A stretch of DNA of 41,322 nucleotides from an uncultured Pirellulaceae bacterium (GCA_937981585.1 CALJOA010000090.1:1-41322), one strand, 5' to 3'; positions 1 to 9,226 are shown, counted from the stretch's first letter. Notes: generated from the letters alone by a model not told the origin. Numbers and translations: made by a program.

Positions 1-201
1 AAGCCCGGATTCAGCTACGGTGCAACCGATGACTTTAGTTACAACGTTACTGAAAACCCAGTTAACGTTCGCGACTTGCATGCAACGGCGATGCACTTGT
101 TGGGGATTGATCACGAGCGATTCACCTACCGCTTTCAAGGACTCGACTTCAAGCTCACGGGTGTTGAGCATGCTCATGTCGTCAAGGACCTGATCGCTTG
201 A
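1..201 (+). CDS. DUF1501-like protein, C-terminal fragment
   Basis: Reading frame 1 is open from the first base and ends at TGA 199-201. It gives 66 residues, including [20 protein letters not shown] and, near the end, a short [13 protein letters not shown] tail. This resembles the C-terminus of planctomycete DUF1501 proteins (sulfatase/alkaline-phosphatase-like fold), where a histidine-containing 'DLHAT..LLGIDH' segment is followed by a short strand and the stop. DUF1501 proteins are typically exported and often paired with DUF1553/DUF1549 cytochrome-like proteins, but that partner would lie outside this window. Their biochemical function is not established. The start and most of the protein lie to the left of the window. 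Confidence 0.7.
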   Translation, partial: KPGFSYGATDDFSYNVTENPVNVRDLHATAMHLLGIDHERFTYRFQGLDFKLTGVEHAHVVKDLIA

Positions 202-229
202 TGCTCATGCTTGATTCGTCCAGGCAGTG

Positions 230-353
230 ATTGCAAAGACGGAATAGAACCGCGAATAAACGCCAATGGACGCAAATGAAACCAGAATTTGTATTCGCGT
301 TTATTAGCGTTCATTCGCGGTTGAAAATCCGGTAGGCATTCTCAACCAAGCGG
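230..353. repeat. Dispersed palindromic element, copy A
   Basis: A segment of about 124 bp is almost identical to 31829-31952. Its core (about 247-325) is a long imperfect inverted repeat: the left arm begins AACCGCGAATAAACGC and the right arm ends GCGTTCATTCGCGGTT. The shared block starts at ATTGCAAAGACGG and ends around CATTCTCA..CAAGCGG. It has no coding capacity, so it looks like a non-autonomous dispersed element. The rest of the gap 202-472 holds nothing I recognise. Confidence 0.85.
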
Positions 354-472
354 GCCGGTACTCGCCGACTCCTTCGAACCTTGGCAATTGCTAGCTACAT
401 TGCGTTTTTGAATCAACGCTATATAAACACCGAAGCCTTAGGAAATGATTGACGCAGCGAACCAGGCACTTC

Positions 473-1525
473 ATGAAAGCCATCACAGCCAAAAATTTCC
501 CGCGCCAAAACTCTGAACTCGGACGTCCCGATGGCTTGTGCGGTGTCGCGTTGATCCGCTTGATTGCTCAGGTTTTTGTTTTTCTGGCAGTGGCTTGTTA
601 CGCTTGGCCGGCACTTGGATTTCAAGAATCCTCAACCACGAAAAATCTGCCGGGCGAATCTACTCCAACGCAATCGCTTGAACTGGACGGCGCCAAGCCT
701 CCAATTATTTCAACGACATCAAAGAAAAAGTCGCCAAAGTTTGACGCCGTCGTCATCAATGCCTTCAAAAAAACCCATCAGGGATATAGCAGCGACGAAG
801 TCATTCTCAATGCCGAATTGAATGATGAATTTATAAAAACCTGCTTGGCAAATCTGGCGGAGACGGAGATGCCTCAGGCCACCGCGTTTGACCTCAATTG
901 GCGACTGATGAATCTCCGCAAAGCCGGAAAGCTCAACATCAAATCAACTCGCTCCAATCGGAGTTCGGTCGACAATGTGTCACACGTCGCTGAAATCGCG
1001 GCGAGAATGATGCACGACAAGCATTCGATTTCGAGCGATCAAGTGATGGCCGATCCAGCACGCCGGGCTGAGTTCAACGAAATCGTCCAGTCCATCGACC
1101 CGAACGTCGATCTCTACACGGCCCGAAAAGCCGCGTTTCAATTGCGGAAAGCCCGCCGATTGAGACCCGAACTGATTACCAGAATCGCTGATTGGGGACG
1201 CGTCGTTGAGACTCATTCAGCCGACAGCGTGGCCAAGAGCGCCGACTTGATTCCCGCGCATCCCGGAGTCTACATATTTCGTGACGCAACGGGCTACTTG
1301 TACATTGGGCAATCCGATAACCTGCGAGATCGACTCAAAAGCCATTTGGACGAGTCACACAACGAATCGTTGGCAAATTATCTGGGCACGAAAAAGCTGG
1401 AACAGATCACAATCGAAGTCCATTCGTTTGAACCCGATTCACAAGCCAGAAAGACAATGGTTCGAAGGGCTTACGAATCAGAATTGATCGCCAGTCGAAA
1501 TCCAAAATTCAATCTACAGCCGTAG
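473..1525 (+). CDS. Exported GIY-YIG nuclease-domain protein
   Basis: The 350-residue product starts at ATG 473; an in-frame TTG at 449 would add eight residues. Residues ~26-49 are hydrophobic and resemble a signal peptide or N-terminal anchor. Residues ~85-240 appear to hold two related helical modules: 'HQGYSSDEVI...NDEFIKTCLANL' with 'LRKAGKL', and 'KHSISSDQVM...RAEFNEIVQSI' with 'LRKARRL'. The last ~90 residues form a GIY-YIG domain: GVYIFRD, LYIGQSDNLRDRL (containing the family arginine), and a late glutamate in SELIASRNPKFNL. Known members (UvrC, Slx1, homing endonucleases) cleave DNA with these Tyr, Arg and Glu residues. An envelope location is unusual for the fold. The 3' end overlaps the convergent transporter gene by 17 bp. 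The nuclease fold is well supported; substrate and location are inference. Confidence 0.8.
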   Translation: MKAITAKNFPRQNSELGRPDGLCGVALIRLIAQVFVFLAVACYAWPALGFQESSTTKNLPGESTPTQSLELDGAKPPIISTTSKKKSPKFDAVVINAFKKTHQGYSSDEVILNAELNDEFIKTCLANLAETEMPQATAFDLNWRLMNLRKAGKLNIKSTRSNRSSVDNVSHVAEIAARMMHDKHSISSDQVMADPARRAEFNEIVQSIDPNVDLYTARKAAFQLRKARRLRPELITRIADWGRVVETHSADSVAKSADLIPAHPGVYIFRDATGYLYIGQSDNLRDRLKSHLDESHNESLANYLGTKKLEQITIEVHSFEPDSQARKTMVRRAYESELIASRNPKFNLQP

Positions 1526-2315
1526 CTTGGTCATGCTCGCTGGTGGGATCGAATTGAAGGTAGTCTTTCAGCCACGCGACTCCTATGTAGAACGGAATCG
1601 TATCGAGTAGCGCTACGATAACTTTGAACGCGTAGCCAGTACCAATGAGTACTAACAGCTGGATCCAAAGCGGCACGTCAGTCCGCAAAACCGAAGCCAA
1701 CCCGCCAGCCCAAAACGTAATCAGAATCACAGCGGTTGAATCCACCAACTGGCTGATCATCGTGGAACCGTTGTTCCGCAGCCAGAGCCACTTCCCTTTG
1801 GTCAATTTCTTCCAAAAGTGAAACATATACACGTCGCAAAACTGCGCGGCCATGTAAGCGACCATCGACGCGCCGACGGCAGCAAATGCCAGGCTTCTCA
1901 TTTCAAAAAACACCGGTGTCTTACCGTCTATCAGCGGCGCTCCAGTTTCGAAGTCTTCAAAACCGGGCAAAACTCCTCCCAGCCAAAGAATAAAAACCAC
2001 CCAGATGTTGAGCAACAACCCGACCCAGACCACCCAATTAGCTCGGCGACGACCGTAAAACTCACTGATGAAATCGGTACAGAGAAACGTAACCGGGTAG
2101 GGCAGTACCCCAACAGCTACGGCAAACGTGATCGGCCAAACCTCGCCTGATTCCAAAATGTATGGCATTTGAAACAAGCGAATGAATCGACTGACACCAA
2201 GAATATTCAGCATCGTCATCGAGCCGAGAAACAATCCTGCCAACACCAGAAAAACCCGCTCGCGTCTGGCATGCAATTCAGAGGCTTCGATGGGATGCAG
2301 TTTTCCGGAGGCCAT
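1509..2315 (-). CDS. Queuosine precursor transporter (YhhQ/VUT family)
   Basis: The 268-residue integral membrane protein matches the queuosine precursor transporter family (formerly DUF165), which imports preQ0/preQ1 or queuine for tRNA modification. Visible are about six hydrophobic segments, starting 'VFLVLAGLFLGSMTMLNILGV', then a loop with 'TFLCTDFISEFYGRRRAN', a central 'VAYMAAQFCDVYMFHFWKK' helix with the family's glutamine/aspartate pair, and 'NNGSTMISQLVDS'. The length is slightly above the usual 220-240 residues. The ATG at 2313-2315 is followed by a short cytosolic head. The gene is divergent from gcvT, and I see no preQ1 riboswitch hairpin in the 241-bp space between them. Its 3' end overlaps the tail of the GIY-YIG gene on the other strand. 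No queuosine synthesis gene is present nearby. Confidence 0.9.
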   Translation of the reverse strand: MASGKLHPIEASELHARRERVFLVLAGLFLGSMTMLNILGVSRFIRLFQMPYILESGEVWPITFAVAVGVLPYPVTFLCTDFISEFYGRRRANWVVWVGLLLNIWVVFILWLGGVLPGFEDFETGAPLIDGKTPVFFEMRSLAFAAVGASMVAYMAAQFCDVYMFHFWKKLTKGKWLWLRNNGSTMISQLVDSTAVILITFWAGGLASVLRTDVPLWIQLLVLIGTGYAFKVIVALLDTIPFYIGVAWLKDYLQFDPTSEHDQATAVD

Positions 2316-2556
2316 GTTTTTCGTTGCTCACTTTGTTCGATAATGTCGCGACACAATGAAACATTTTACAAGACGCCCAATCCTAACCGATTAACGATCC
2401 ATTTAGCCCCTAGAAACGAATTATCAAGAAGTTAGAATGTTTGTAGCTCTTTAACATTTCAACATTCGTCACCGCATCTGAGCGGATATCGCTGTTAGCC
2501 GTTGGCTTTCCGCGTTCTCGTTCAGTTGACGTTTGGTAATTTCGTAGAGGTTCTAA

Positions 2557-3684
2557 GTGGCCGTCGACCAACTCTTGAAAACGCCGTTAAACAAAACGCC
2601 GTTGTACCAATGGCACGTCGATCAAAACGGACGAATGGTTGATTTTGCTGGCTGGTCGATGCCTGTTCAGTACTCCAGCATCATCGACGAGCATCATCAG
2701 ACTCGCCGATCAATTGGCATGTTCGACGTCTCTCACATGGGGCGGCTTTACTTTTCCGGTGCAGATGTTGACAAGTTCCTTGACCGGCTGACGACACGCA
2801 GAGTCGCTGGTGTTCAGTGCGGCAAAATTCGATACTCGCTGATGACCAATGACGCCGGTGGCATCCTCGACGACGTGTTGGTTTATCATCTGCCCGATGC
2901 AAACGGCGCCCCCTTTCACATGATGGTGGTCAACGCCAGTAACCGACAAAAGATCGTAGACTGGATCGGTTCCAACATCGGTGATTCAGGAATCGAACTG
3001 GAAGATCGAACCAGTTCGACTGCGATGATCGCCGTCCAGGGCCCGGCTGCCAATCAAGCCGTCGCCCAACTCTCCGAAACCGCCCCTGACTCGCTGGCTT
3101 ATTACACCGGCACGACAACCAATGTCTGCGGGGCAGAAGCGATTCTGACTCGGACCGGGTACACCGGTGAAGACGGATGTGAAATCATCTGCGAAGCCGA
3201 GCACGCGCAAAAGATTTGGAGCGACGTTTTTGAAATCGCACAATCGGTCGACGGCGGCGCATCTGGACTTGCAGCCCGCGACACGTTGCGATTGGAAGCC
3301 GGAATGCCGCTCTACGGACACGAACTTAGCGAATCAATTAACCCGGCTCAAACCGATCTCAAGTTTGCCATTCAAATGAAGGATCGCGAGTTTGTTGGAC
3401 GAAGCGCAATTCTCTCAGCCCGCAAAGACAAAACGCTACCCGTTCGAGTCGGATTGAAACTCGAAGGCCGACGGGCGGCAAGGCAGGACTGTGCCGTTTT
3501 AATCGACGACAAAAAAATCGGAACAGTAAGCAGCGGCACTTACTCGCCGACGTTGGAAACATCAATCTCGATGGCTTACGTTGATCCAGACAAGTCCGAA
3601 ATCGGAACCGAGGTCATCATTGACATTCGCGGAAAATCGCATCCAGCAACCATCGTCGAGGTTCCTTTTTACAAGAGAACATAA
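2557..3684 (+). CDS. gcvT: Glycine cleavage system T protein (aminomethyltransferase)
   Basis: The 375-residue T protein transfers the aminomethyl group from lipoylated GcvH to tetrahydrofolate, releasing ammonia and giving 5,10-methylene-THF. N-terminal signatures are TPLYQWHVDQNGRMVDFAGWSMPVQY and MFDVSHMGRLYFSG. The folate-binding aspartate region reads 'IRYSLMTNDAGGILDDVLVY'. TRTGYTGEDGCEI and 'GLAARDTLRLEAGMPLYGHEL' follow, and the C-terminal beta domain ends in 'PFYKRT'. Length matches the family (about 365). The start is GTG 2557, preceded by AGAGG six bases upstream; there is no nearby ATG. gcvH follows after 137 bp containing a palindromic repeat, and gcvP comes next, so the genes probably form one functional cluster. 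Confidence 0.96.
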   Translation: MAVDQLLKTPLNKTPLYQWHVDQNGRMVDFAGWSMPVQYSSIIDEHHQTRRSIGMFDVSHMGRLYFSGADVDKFLDRLTTRRVAGVQCGKIRYSLMTNDAGGILDDVLVYHLPDANGAPFHMMVVNASNRQKIVDWIGSNIGDSGIELEDRTSSTAMIAVQGPAANQAVAQLSETAPDSLAYYTGTTTNVCGAEAILTRTGYTGEDGCEIICEAEHAQKIWSDVFEIAQSVDGGASGLAARDTLRLEAGMPLYGHELSESINPAQTDLKFAIQMKDREFVGRSAILSARKDKTLPVRVGLKLEGRRAARQDCAVLIDDKKIGTVSSGTYSPTLETSISMAYVDPDKSEIGTEVIIDIRGKSHPATIVEVPFYKRT

Positions 3685-3690
3685 CAGGAC

Positions 3691-3767
3691 TTTTTGAGGC
3701 CCCTGGGCGTTAGCCACAGCTGCTTGTGGACCAGACGCAACCGTGGCTAACGCCCAAACGGCTCAAA
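3691..3767. repeat. Palindromic repeat (TTTGGGCG-TAGCC family), copy 1
   Basis: This imperfect inverted repeat between gcvT and gcvH has core arms TGGGCGTTAGCCAC (3704-3717) and GTGGCTAACGCCCA (3743-3756), with outer arms continuing into GAGGCCCC / AACGGCTCAAAG. The same family recurs at 4266-4323 and 36911-36967. In RNA it would form a long hairpin between two cotranscribed genes. Confidence 0.8.
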
Positions 3768-3821
3768 GAAATCCAAATCCAACATCCTACGACAATAGAA
3801 GAGACGAACACGGAGTAACAA

Positions 3822-4205
3822 ATGAAACCAGAAGAACTACTATTTGCCCAAACGCATGAGTGGGCGCACATTGCCGACGACGTAGCGACGATTGGCATTT
3901 CCAAGAATGCGGTCGAAGCATTGACCGACCTTGTCTACATGGATTTGCCGGCTGCCGGTACAGCCGTTAAAGCGGGTGAATCGTTCGGCGAAGTCGAATC
4001 GGTCAAAGCGACCAGCGAGCTTTACAGCCCCGTCGATGGTGAGATTGTCGAAGTCAACACGTCGCTCCCCGACAACCTCGACGTGCTCAACGAAGATCCG
4101 TACGGCCAAGGCTGGATTATCAAAATCAAGATGTCGAATCAGGACGCGGTTGAGAAACTCCTCGATTTCGCGGCTTACGAGAAACAATGTGACGAAAGCC
4201 ACTGA
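3822..4205 (+). CDS. gcvH: Glycine cleavage system H protein
   Basis: The 127-residue lipoyl carrier protein shuttles the aminomethyl intermediate from GcvP to GcvT. It shows the N-terminal 'THEWAHIADDVATIGISKNAV' and the lipoyl-lysine site ESVKATSELYSPVDG, with Lys62 as the modified residue. The later 'EDPYGQGWIIKIK' strand and a C-terminal helix 'EKLLDFAAYEKQCDE' also fit. Length is normal for the family (about 125-130). ATG 3822 follows a purine-rich GGAGTAAC leader. The gene sits between gcvT and gcvP. The LipM-like gene at 7554 could supply its octanoyl/lipoyl group. Confidence 0.97.
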   Translation: MKPEELLFAQTHEWAHIADDVATIGISKNAVEALTDLVYMDLPAAGTAVKAGESFGEVESVKATSELYSPVDGEIVEVNTSLPDNLDVLNEDPYGQGWIIKIKMSNQDAVEKLLDFAAYEKQCDESH

Positions 4206-4508
4206 GAGCTTGAGATTTCATTTGCCGTTTGGCCGTAGTTGGACAGCGCCACGCCACTTTACTGAGCCGTTTGGGCGCTAGCCCCGGTTGGGCTGCAAGA
4301 ACCGGGGCTAGCGCCCAAACGGCCTTTACTTTGCAGCGGTGGAGCGCAAGCTCCCCGGTTTTATAAAAGATAAAAGCGAAACTCTGAGAAACCGGAGGGC
4401 TCGCGCCCAAGCGCTACAATTTTGCAGGCGAAGTAAGGGCCATTGGGCTAGTGCCCAAACGGCTCAAAGTTTCATCCAGTCAATTCACGCCAGAACTAAT
4501 CACAACAA
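4206..4508. repeat. Repeat-filled gcvH-gcvP intergenic region
   Basis: These 303 bp are mostly repeats. A perfect 24-bp inverted repeat lies at 4266-4289 / 4300-4323 with a 10-nt loop (arms contain TTTGGGCGCTAGCCCCGG). A composite element follows at about 4320-4465 and recurs inverted at about 15291-15440. It has GCGGTGGAGCGCAAGCTCC near one end and GCGAAGTAAGGGCCATTGG near the other. gcvP begins at 4509 with no obvious Shine-Dalgarno sequence. A transcript crossing this region would be highly structured, which could affect GcvP level relative to GcvT/H (inference). Confidence 0.85.
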
Positions 4509-7442
4509 ATGTCAAATCAAACTGAGGCTTCGGTGACTTCCAAAGCAAAATCCAACAACGCGGAGCAATCCGAATTGAACGACCTATTGCAAACTGACGA
4601 TTTCGTTCTCAGGCACATCGGACCAGGGCCAAGCGACATCGCTGAAATGTTGAAGACGGTTGGTGCTTCTTCGCTGGACCAGTTAATCGAATCGACTGTT
4701 CCGGCAAGCATCCTTCTGGATGGCGAGCTGAATCTCCCTGGCGCTTCGACGGAGCATGACGCGATCTCACAGTTGAGATCTTATGCAGAGTCGAATCAAG
4801 TCAAACGTTCGATGATTGGAATGGGGTACTACGGAACATACACGCCCAATGTGATTCTGCGGAATGTCTTGGAGAATCCGGGTTGGTACACGGCTTATAC
4901 GCCATACCAAGCCGAAATCGCGCAGGGCCGTTTGGAAAGCCTGTTGACGTTTCAGCAAATGGTCATGGATCTAACCGGAATGGAGATGGCGAACGCTTCG
5001 TTGCTCGACGAAGCGACAGCCGCTGCCGAAGCGATGGCGCTCTGCAAGCGAGCGAGCAAATCGTCTTGCGATACGTTCTTCGTCGCCGACAACGTTCACC
5101 CACACACGCTGGACGTTGTTGAGACACGAGCCAAATATTTCGGGTTTGAGATTGTTGTCGGACCAGCCACTACCATTTGTGACCAGGAAATATTTGGAGC
5201 GCTGCTGCAATACCCTGGCACCAAAGGAAAAGTCGAAGACCTGACTCCGTTGATCGAGAAAGCGCATCAGCAAAAAGCCCTGGTTGCCGTTGCCAGCGAC
5301 TTGCTCAGCCTGACACTGCTCAAACCACCCGGCGAAATGGGCGCCGACATCGTGCTTGGTAGTGCCCAGCGGTTCGGTGTGCCGATCGGTTTCGGCGGAC
5401 CTCACGCGGCTTTCTTTGCAACTCGGGACGCTTACAAGCGTTCGGCACCCGGGCGAATTATCGGTGTCTCTAAAGATTCGCGTGACAAGACGGCGCTGCG
5501 AATGGCAATGCAGACACGCGAACAACACATTCGGCGCGACAAAGCGACATCGAACATCTGCACCGCTCAGGCGCTGTTGGCCAACATGGCGGCTTTCTAT
5601 GCCGTTTACCATGGTCCCGAGCGACTCAAGACGATCGCAACGCGGGTCCACTTACTCACTGCGATGGCCGCGCAGCGGCTCCAATCGGCGGACATCAAAA
5701 TTGAACACCAGAACTTCTTTGATACCGTTTGTGTCGTTGTGGACCACGCGGCGACCGTCGTTGCCAATGCTGCCAAAGAATTCAATTTGAATTTACGATT
5801 GGTCGACGATCAGCGAGTCGGGTTCAGCTTTGACGAAACCACGACCGCAGACGACTTAGCCAATCTGCTTCGTTCGTTTGGAGTTGAAAGCGGGGACATC
5901 GACCTCGGCGACCTTGAGACCGCTGCGATGACGACAACGATTCCTGAAGAGATTCGGCGCACCTCGGACTTCCTGACCCATGAAGTCTTTCGTCGGCATC
6001 ACAGCGAAACGGAGATGCTTCGGTATCTGAAGCGACTGGAGAACAAGGACTTCTCGTTGACTCACGGAATGATTCCGCTTGGTTCTTGCACGATGAAACT
6101 CAATGCGACCGCCGAGATGATTCCTGTAACGATGGACGGATTCGCCAACGTTCATCCGTTTGCTCCACGGGATCAGTGGGAGGGATACAAGGAGATGATC
6201 GACCAATTGCGAGATTGGCTAATTGAGATCACGGGCTACGATGCGATGTCGATGCAGCCCAACTCGGGCGCCCAAGGCGAGTACGCGGGCCTGTTGGCGA
6301 TTCGTCGATATCACGAGAGCCTTGGCGAGTCTCATCGCGACATATGTTTGATCCCAAGCTCCGCCCACGGAACCAATCCGGCCAGCGCAAGCATGATGGG
6401 ACTCAAAGTCGTCGTTGTTAAGACAGACGACAGCGGCAACATCGACATGGACGACTTAAAAGCAAAAGCAGACAAGCACGCTGACTCGCTTTCAAGTTTG
6501 ATGATCACTTACCCGAGTACGCATGGCGTGTTTGAAGAAACCGTTCGCCAGGCTTGCGAAATCGTCCACGAACATGGTGGTCAAGTCTACATGGACGGAG
6601 CGAATATGAACGCGCTTGTCGGGATTGCTGCTCCGGGAAAAATTGGATCCGATGTTTCGCATTTGAATCTCCACAAAACGTTTTGCATTCCTCACGGCGG
6701 TGGCGGACCTGGAATGGGACCGATCGGTGTCGCCAAACACCTGGCTCCGTTTCTTCCCAACCACATCGTTGCCCCGATCGACGGACTTGACGCGACGGAC
6801 AACGGAGCGGTTTCGGCAGCCCAATACGGAAGCGCCGCAATCCTGCCGATCTCCTGGGCTTACATTTCCATGATGGGACGCAGCGGACTCAAGAAAGCTA
6901 CCCAGGTGGCGATCCTCAACGCAAACTACATCGCTAAACGATTGGAAGGAGCTTATGAAGTTCTTTACAAAGGCCGTAACGGACGGGTAGCGCACGAGTG
7001 TATCGTTGACATTCGATCGATCAAGGAAACCTCTGGAATCACAGAAGTCGACATTGCCAAGCGATTGATGGATTACGGTTTCCACGCACCAACAATGTCG
7101 TGGCCGGTCGGGGGTACGATCATGATCGAACCGACCGAAAGCGAATCCAAGGAAGAGCTTGACCGGTTTTGTGATGCATTGCTGAGCATTCGGGCCGAAA
7201 TCGCGGAGGTTGAATCCGGGAGCGTTAACGCCAAGCAATGCGTTACCCATCGAGCACCGCACACAATGGACGATCTCGTCGACGCGAACTGGGACAGGCC
7301 TTACACACGCGAGCAGGCCGTGTTCCCGTCTCCCCAAACCCGGCAAGCAAAATTCTGGCCAACCGTCAATCGAATCGATGACGTTTACGGGGATCGCAAC
7401 TTTGTTTGCTCTTGTCCTCCAATGTCTGACTACGAAAATTAG
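4509..7442 (+). CDS. gcvP: Glycine dehydrogenase (aminomethyl-transferring), P protein
   Basis: The 977-residue single-chain P protein decarboxylates glycine using pyridoxal phosphate and loads the aminomethyl group onto lipoyl-GcvH. It is the fused GcvPA-GcvPB form. The N-half has '[19 protein letters not shown]', '[33 protein letters not shown]' (in two parts) and [15 protein letters not shown]. The C-half has [17 protein letters not shown], '[13 protein letters not shown]', [13 protein letters not shown] and the PLP lysine (about Lys723) in [20 protein letters not shown]. Length matches the fused bacterial/mitochondrial form (about 950-1000). ATG 4509 is the first plausible start; the first ~25 residues are poorly conserved. 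No lipoamide dehydrogenase (L protein) gene lies in the window. Confidence 0.97.
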   Translation: MSNQTEASVTSKAKSNNAEQSELNDLLQTDDFVLRHIGPGPSDIAEMLKTVGASSLDQLIESTVPASILLDGELNLPGASTEHDAISQLRSYAESNQVKRSMIGMGYYGTYTPNVILRNVLENPGWYTAYTPYQAEIAQGRLESLLTFQQMVMDLTGMEMANASLLDEATAAAEAMALCKRASKSSCDTFFVADNVHPHTLDVVETRAKYFGFEIVVGPATTICDQEIFGALLQYPGTKGKVEDLTPLIEKAHQQKALVAVASDLLSLTLLKPPGEMGADIVLGSAQRFGVPIGFGGPHAAFFATRDAYKRSAPGRIIGVSKDSRDKTALRMAMQTREQHIRRDKATSNICTAQALLANMAAFYAVYHGPERLKTIATRVHLLTAMAAQRLQSADIKIEHQNFFDTVCVVVDHAATVVANAAKEFNLNLRLVDDQRVGFSFDETTTADDLANLLRSFGVESGDIDLGDLETAAMTTTIPEEIRRTSDFLTHEVFRRHHSETEMLRYLKRLENKDFSLTHGMIPLGSCTMKLNATAEMIPVTMDGFANVHPFAPRDQWEGYKEMIDQLRDWLIEITGYDAMSMQPNSGAQGEYAGLLAIRRYHESLGESHRDICLIPSSAHGTNPASASMMGLKVVVVKTDDSGNIDMDDLKAKADKHADSLSSLMITYPSTHGVFEETVRQACEIVHEHGGQVYMDGANMNALVGIAAPGKIGSDVSHLNLHKTFCIPHGGGGPGMGPIGVAKHLAPFLPNHIVAPIDGLDATDNGAVSAAQYGSAAILPISWAYISMMGRSGLKKATQVAILNANYIAKRLEGAYEVLYKGRNGRVAHECIVDIRSIKETSGITEVDIAKRLMDYGFHAPTMSWPVGGTIMIEPTESESKEELDRFCDALLSIRAEIAEVESGSVNAKQCVTHRAPHTMDDLVDANWDRPYTREQAVFPSPQTRQAKFWPTVNRIDDVYGDRNFVCSCPPMSDYEN

Positions 7443-7553
7443 CCCCCAGTGCGATCGCGAGTCACCAAGCCAAGCGTTGCCAACCGATCGCTTTTGTTTT
7501 GCTTCGGTGCTTAATGATCGTATTCTCAGTGTTGCCCAAAACATGGAGCACCA

Positions 7554-8336
7554 ATGGAAACTGCCCGACTGATTCTGGATCCACCCGCTGAAGGTGCCTG
7601 GAACATGTCGGTCGATCAGGCATTGCTCGAAACCGCCGATGCGACGGGGCTGATTACGCTCCGTTTTTACAGTTGGTCCGAGCCTACATTGTCGCTTGGG
7701 TATTTCCAAAGCCATCTCGACCGAGAGCTCCACCGGCCAAGTATCGGTTGCAAACTCGTAAGAAGACGCACCGGTGGCGGGGCAATTTTGCACGACAACG
7801 AATTGACATATAGTCTGTGCGTTCCGAGCCAGAATCGTTGGTCAGCCAAGAATAGCGAGCTGTATCGCTTGGTCCACGGCTGCATTATCGACTTACTTCA
7901 AAGCGAAGGAATCACGTCCAGCTTGTACGGAGACATGGTTCAAAACGACGATCCCAATGCGGCTCAAAACAGCCAGCCAGCACCAACTGTCGACCAACGA
8001 AGCTTTATGTGCTTTAACCGACGTTCCGACGGAGACATTGTGATCAAAGGCCGTAAGGTTGTCGGCAGCGCACAGCGGCGTGCCAAGAAAGCACTGCTGC
8101 AGCACGGTAGCATTTTGTTAGGAAGTTCTCAGTTTGCCCCTGATCTGGAGGGCATCAACGACCTCCAATCGGCCCAGTTGAGTCCGGCTCGGCTATCCCA
8201 AATGCTTGCCCGAAGGTTGTTTAAGTGCTTGCGTATCGAGCCATACTCGGGAGTTATGCAAACTGATGAAAACGAGGCCGCAAAAAACTCCCATTCGTCC
8301 CAATTCGATTCTGACGCCTGGAACCGGCAGCGATAG
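7554..8336 (+). CDS. Octanoyltransferase LipM-like / lipoate-protein ligase family
   Basis: The 260-residue protein belongs to the biotin/lipoate A/B ligase superfamily. It contains 'NMSVDQALLE', the RRRTGGGAILHDNELTYSL acyl-binding motif (residues 70-88), and 'VIKGRKVVGSAQRR' with Lys165/Lys168, followed by QHGSILL. A cysteine (Cys153 in FMCFNRRSDG) falls where LipM enzymes carry their catalytic cysteine. This favours octanoyl-ACP:GcvH octanoyltransferase over ATP-dependent LplA. It begins 111 bp after gcvP, so it likely serves GcvH. In the LipM route a LipA radical-SAM enzyme would then insert sulfur; none is in the window. The C-terminal ~30 residues are hydrophilic and look unconserved. 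Ligase rather than transferase activity cannot be excluded. Confidence 0.85.
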   Translation: METARLILDPPAEGAWNMSVDQALLETADATGLITLRFYSWSEPTLSLGYFQSHLDRELHRPSIGCKLVRRRTGGGAILHDNELTYSLCVPSQNRWSAKNSELYRLVHGCIIDLLQSEGITSSLYGDMVQNDDPNAAQNSQPAPTVDQRSFMCFNRRSDGDIVIKGRKVVGSAQRRAKKALLQHGSILLGSSQFAPDLEGINDLQSAQLSPARLSQMLARRLFKCLRIEPYSGVMQTDENEAAKNSHSSQFDSDAWNRQR

Positions 8337-8575
8337 TCAATTTCACACGCATTATGCGGCGTGAAGTGTTGAGGGTCAGGCAAGCGATGTTGCGATTGCT
8401 GGACACAATGATTCGATTAAGCAACCTTAACATACCATCAATGGCTCTCCGTTTGACATCAAATGGGGAGCGAAGATAATATATTGAGCGAGGACAACCG
8501 ATATATTAGTCGTGGCCGGAGGCAGGTCGCAAGTCGGTACTGAGAACATTCCCTATCTTAGGAGGCAAGAACGGG

Positions 8576-9226
8576 ATGCAAGTAGTGTTGAAAGTTGTAG
8601 GGGGAAAAAACGACGGTAGGGAAATAAAAATAGCGGTCCCTCGGTTCGTCATCGGTCGTGGCGCGACCGCCCACCTTCGCCCGTCAAGCGATCTAGTTAG
8701 CAGAGAGCATTGCGAAATTCTCGTTGCCGATGGCAAAGTGGTCCTTAATGATCTGAAAAGTCGCAATGGAACTTTTGTAAATGGGAAGCAACTCACTGAG
8801 TCGCACACCGCCAAGTCGGGTGATTCGCTGCGTGTGGGGCGGCTTCAATTCGAAGTCGTCATCGATCCAATCAAGGCGAGCACGAAAAAGCCGCGAGTTG
8901 CCGGTGTCGTAGAAGCCGCTTCTCGAACTGCAGCATCCAAGAAAAAAATGTCGCTAGAGGATAGCATTACCGACTGGCTTTCCGACGACGATGGTGATGA
9001 CAGCCAAGCGATTGCTTCGGCCGAAACAATTCAGTTGAATATTGAAGAGACTTCTGTTTTCGGTGCGATTCGAAAAAACGATAGCATTTCCGAGCAAGAA
9101 TCCGAAGAAGAGGGAAAAACTGCCTCCAAGGGAAAGAAAAAACTCCCACCGATTCCCAAGTTCAAGCATGAGAGTTCAACTTCGGCTGCAGATGACGTAT
9201 TAAAAAAGTTCTTTAATCGGCGCTAA
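8576..9226 (+). CDS. FHA-domain protein with charged tail
   Basis: The 216-residue protein has an N-terminal forkhead-associated domain (residues ~3-98). The domain shows the FVIGRG strand, 'PSSDLVSREHCEI' with the SxxH signature, and LKSRNGTFVNGKQL with the NG pair of the phosphothreonine-binding loop. FHA domains bind phosphothreonine peptides, usually in Ser/Thr-kinase signalling. Residues ~100-205 are lysine/serine/acid-rich and probably disordered, ending in a short 'ADDVLKKFFNRR' helix. AGGAGG at 8560-8565 is a strong Shine-Dalgarno sequence ten bases before ATG 8576. A rho-independent terminator follows at 9262-9299, suggesting a single-gene transcript. No Ser/Thr kinase gene is adjacent. 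Confidence 0.9.
   Translation: MQVVLKVVGGKNDGREIKIAVPRFVIGRGATAHLRPSSDLVSREHCEILVADGKVVLNDLKSRNGTFVNGKQLTESHTAKSGDSLRVGRLQFEVVIDPIKASTKKPRVAGVVEAASRTAASKKKMSLEDSITDWLSDDDGDDSQAIASAETIQLNIEETSVFGAIRKNDSISEQESEEEGKTASKGKKKLPPIPKFKHESSTSAADDVLKKFFNRR

Noticed and set aside
2316-2556. Glycine riboswitch before gcvT or preQ1 riboswitch before the transporter
   Set aside because: No tandem glycine-aptamer core and no preQ1 hairpin-tail pattern could be recognised in either direction.
6492-7793. 433-residue minus-strand open frame
   Set aside because: It lies antisense to gcvP, whose conserved PLP motifs prove the plus strand is coding. The antisense product is Arg/Cys/His-rich shadow sequence.
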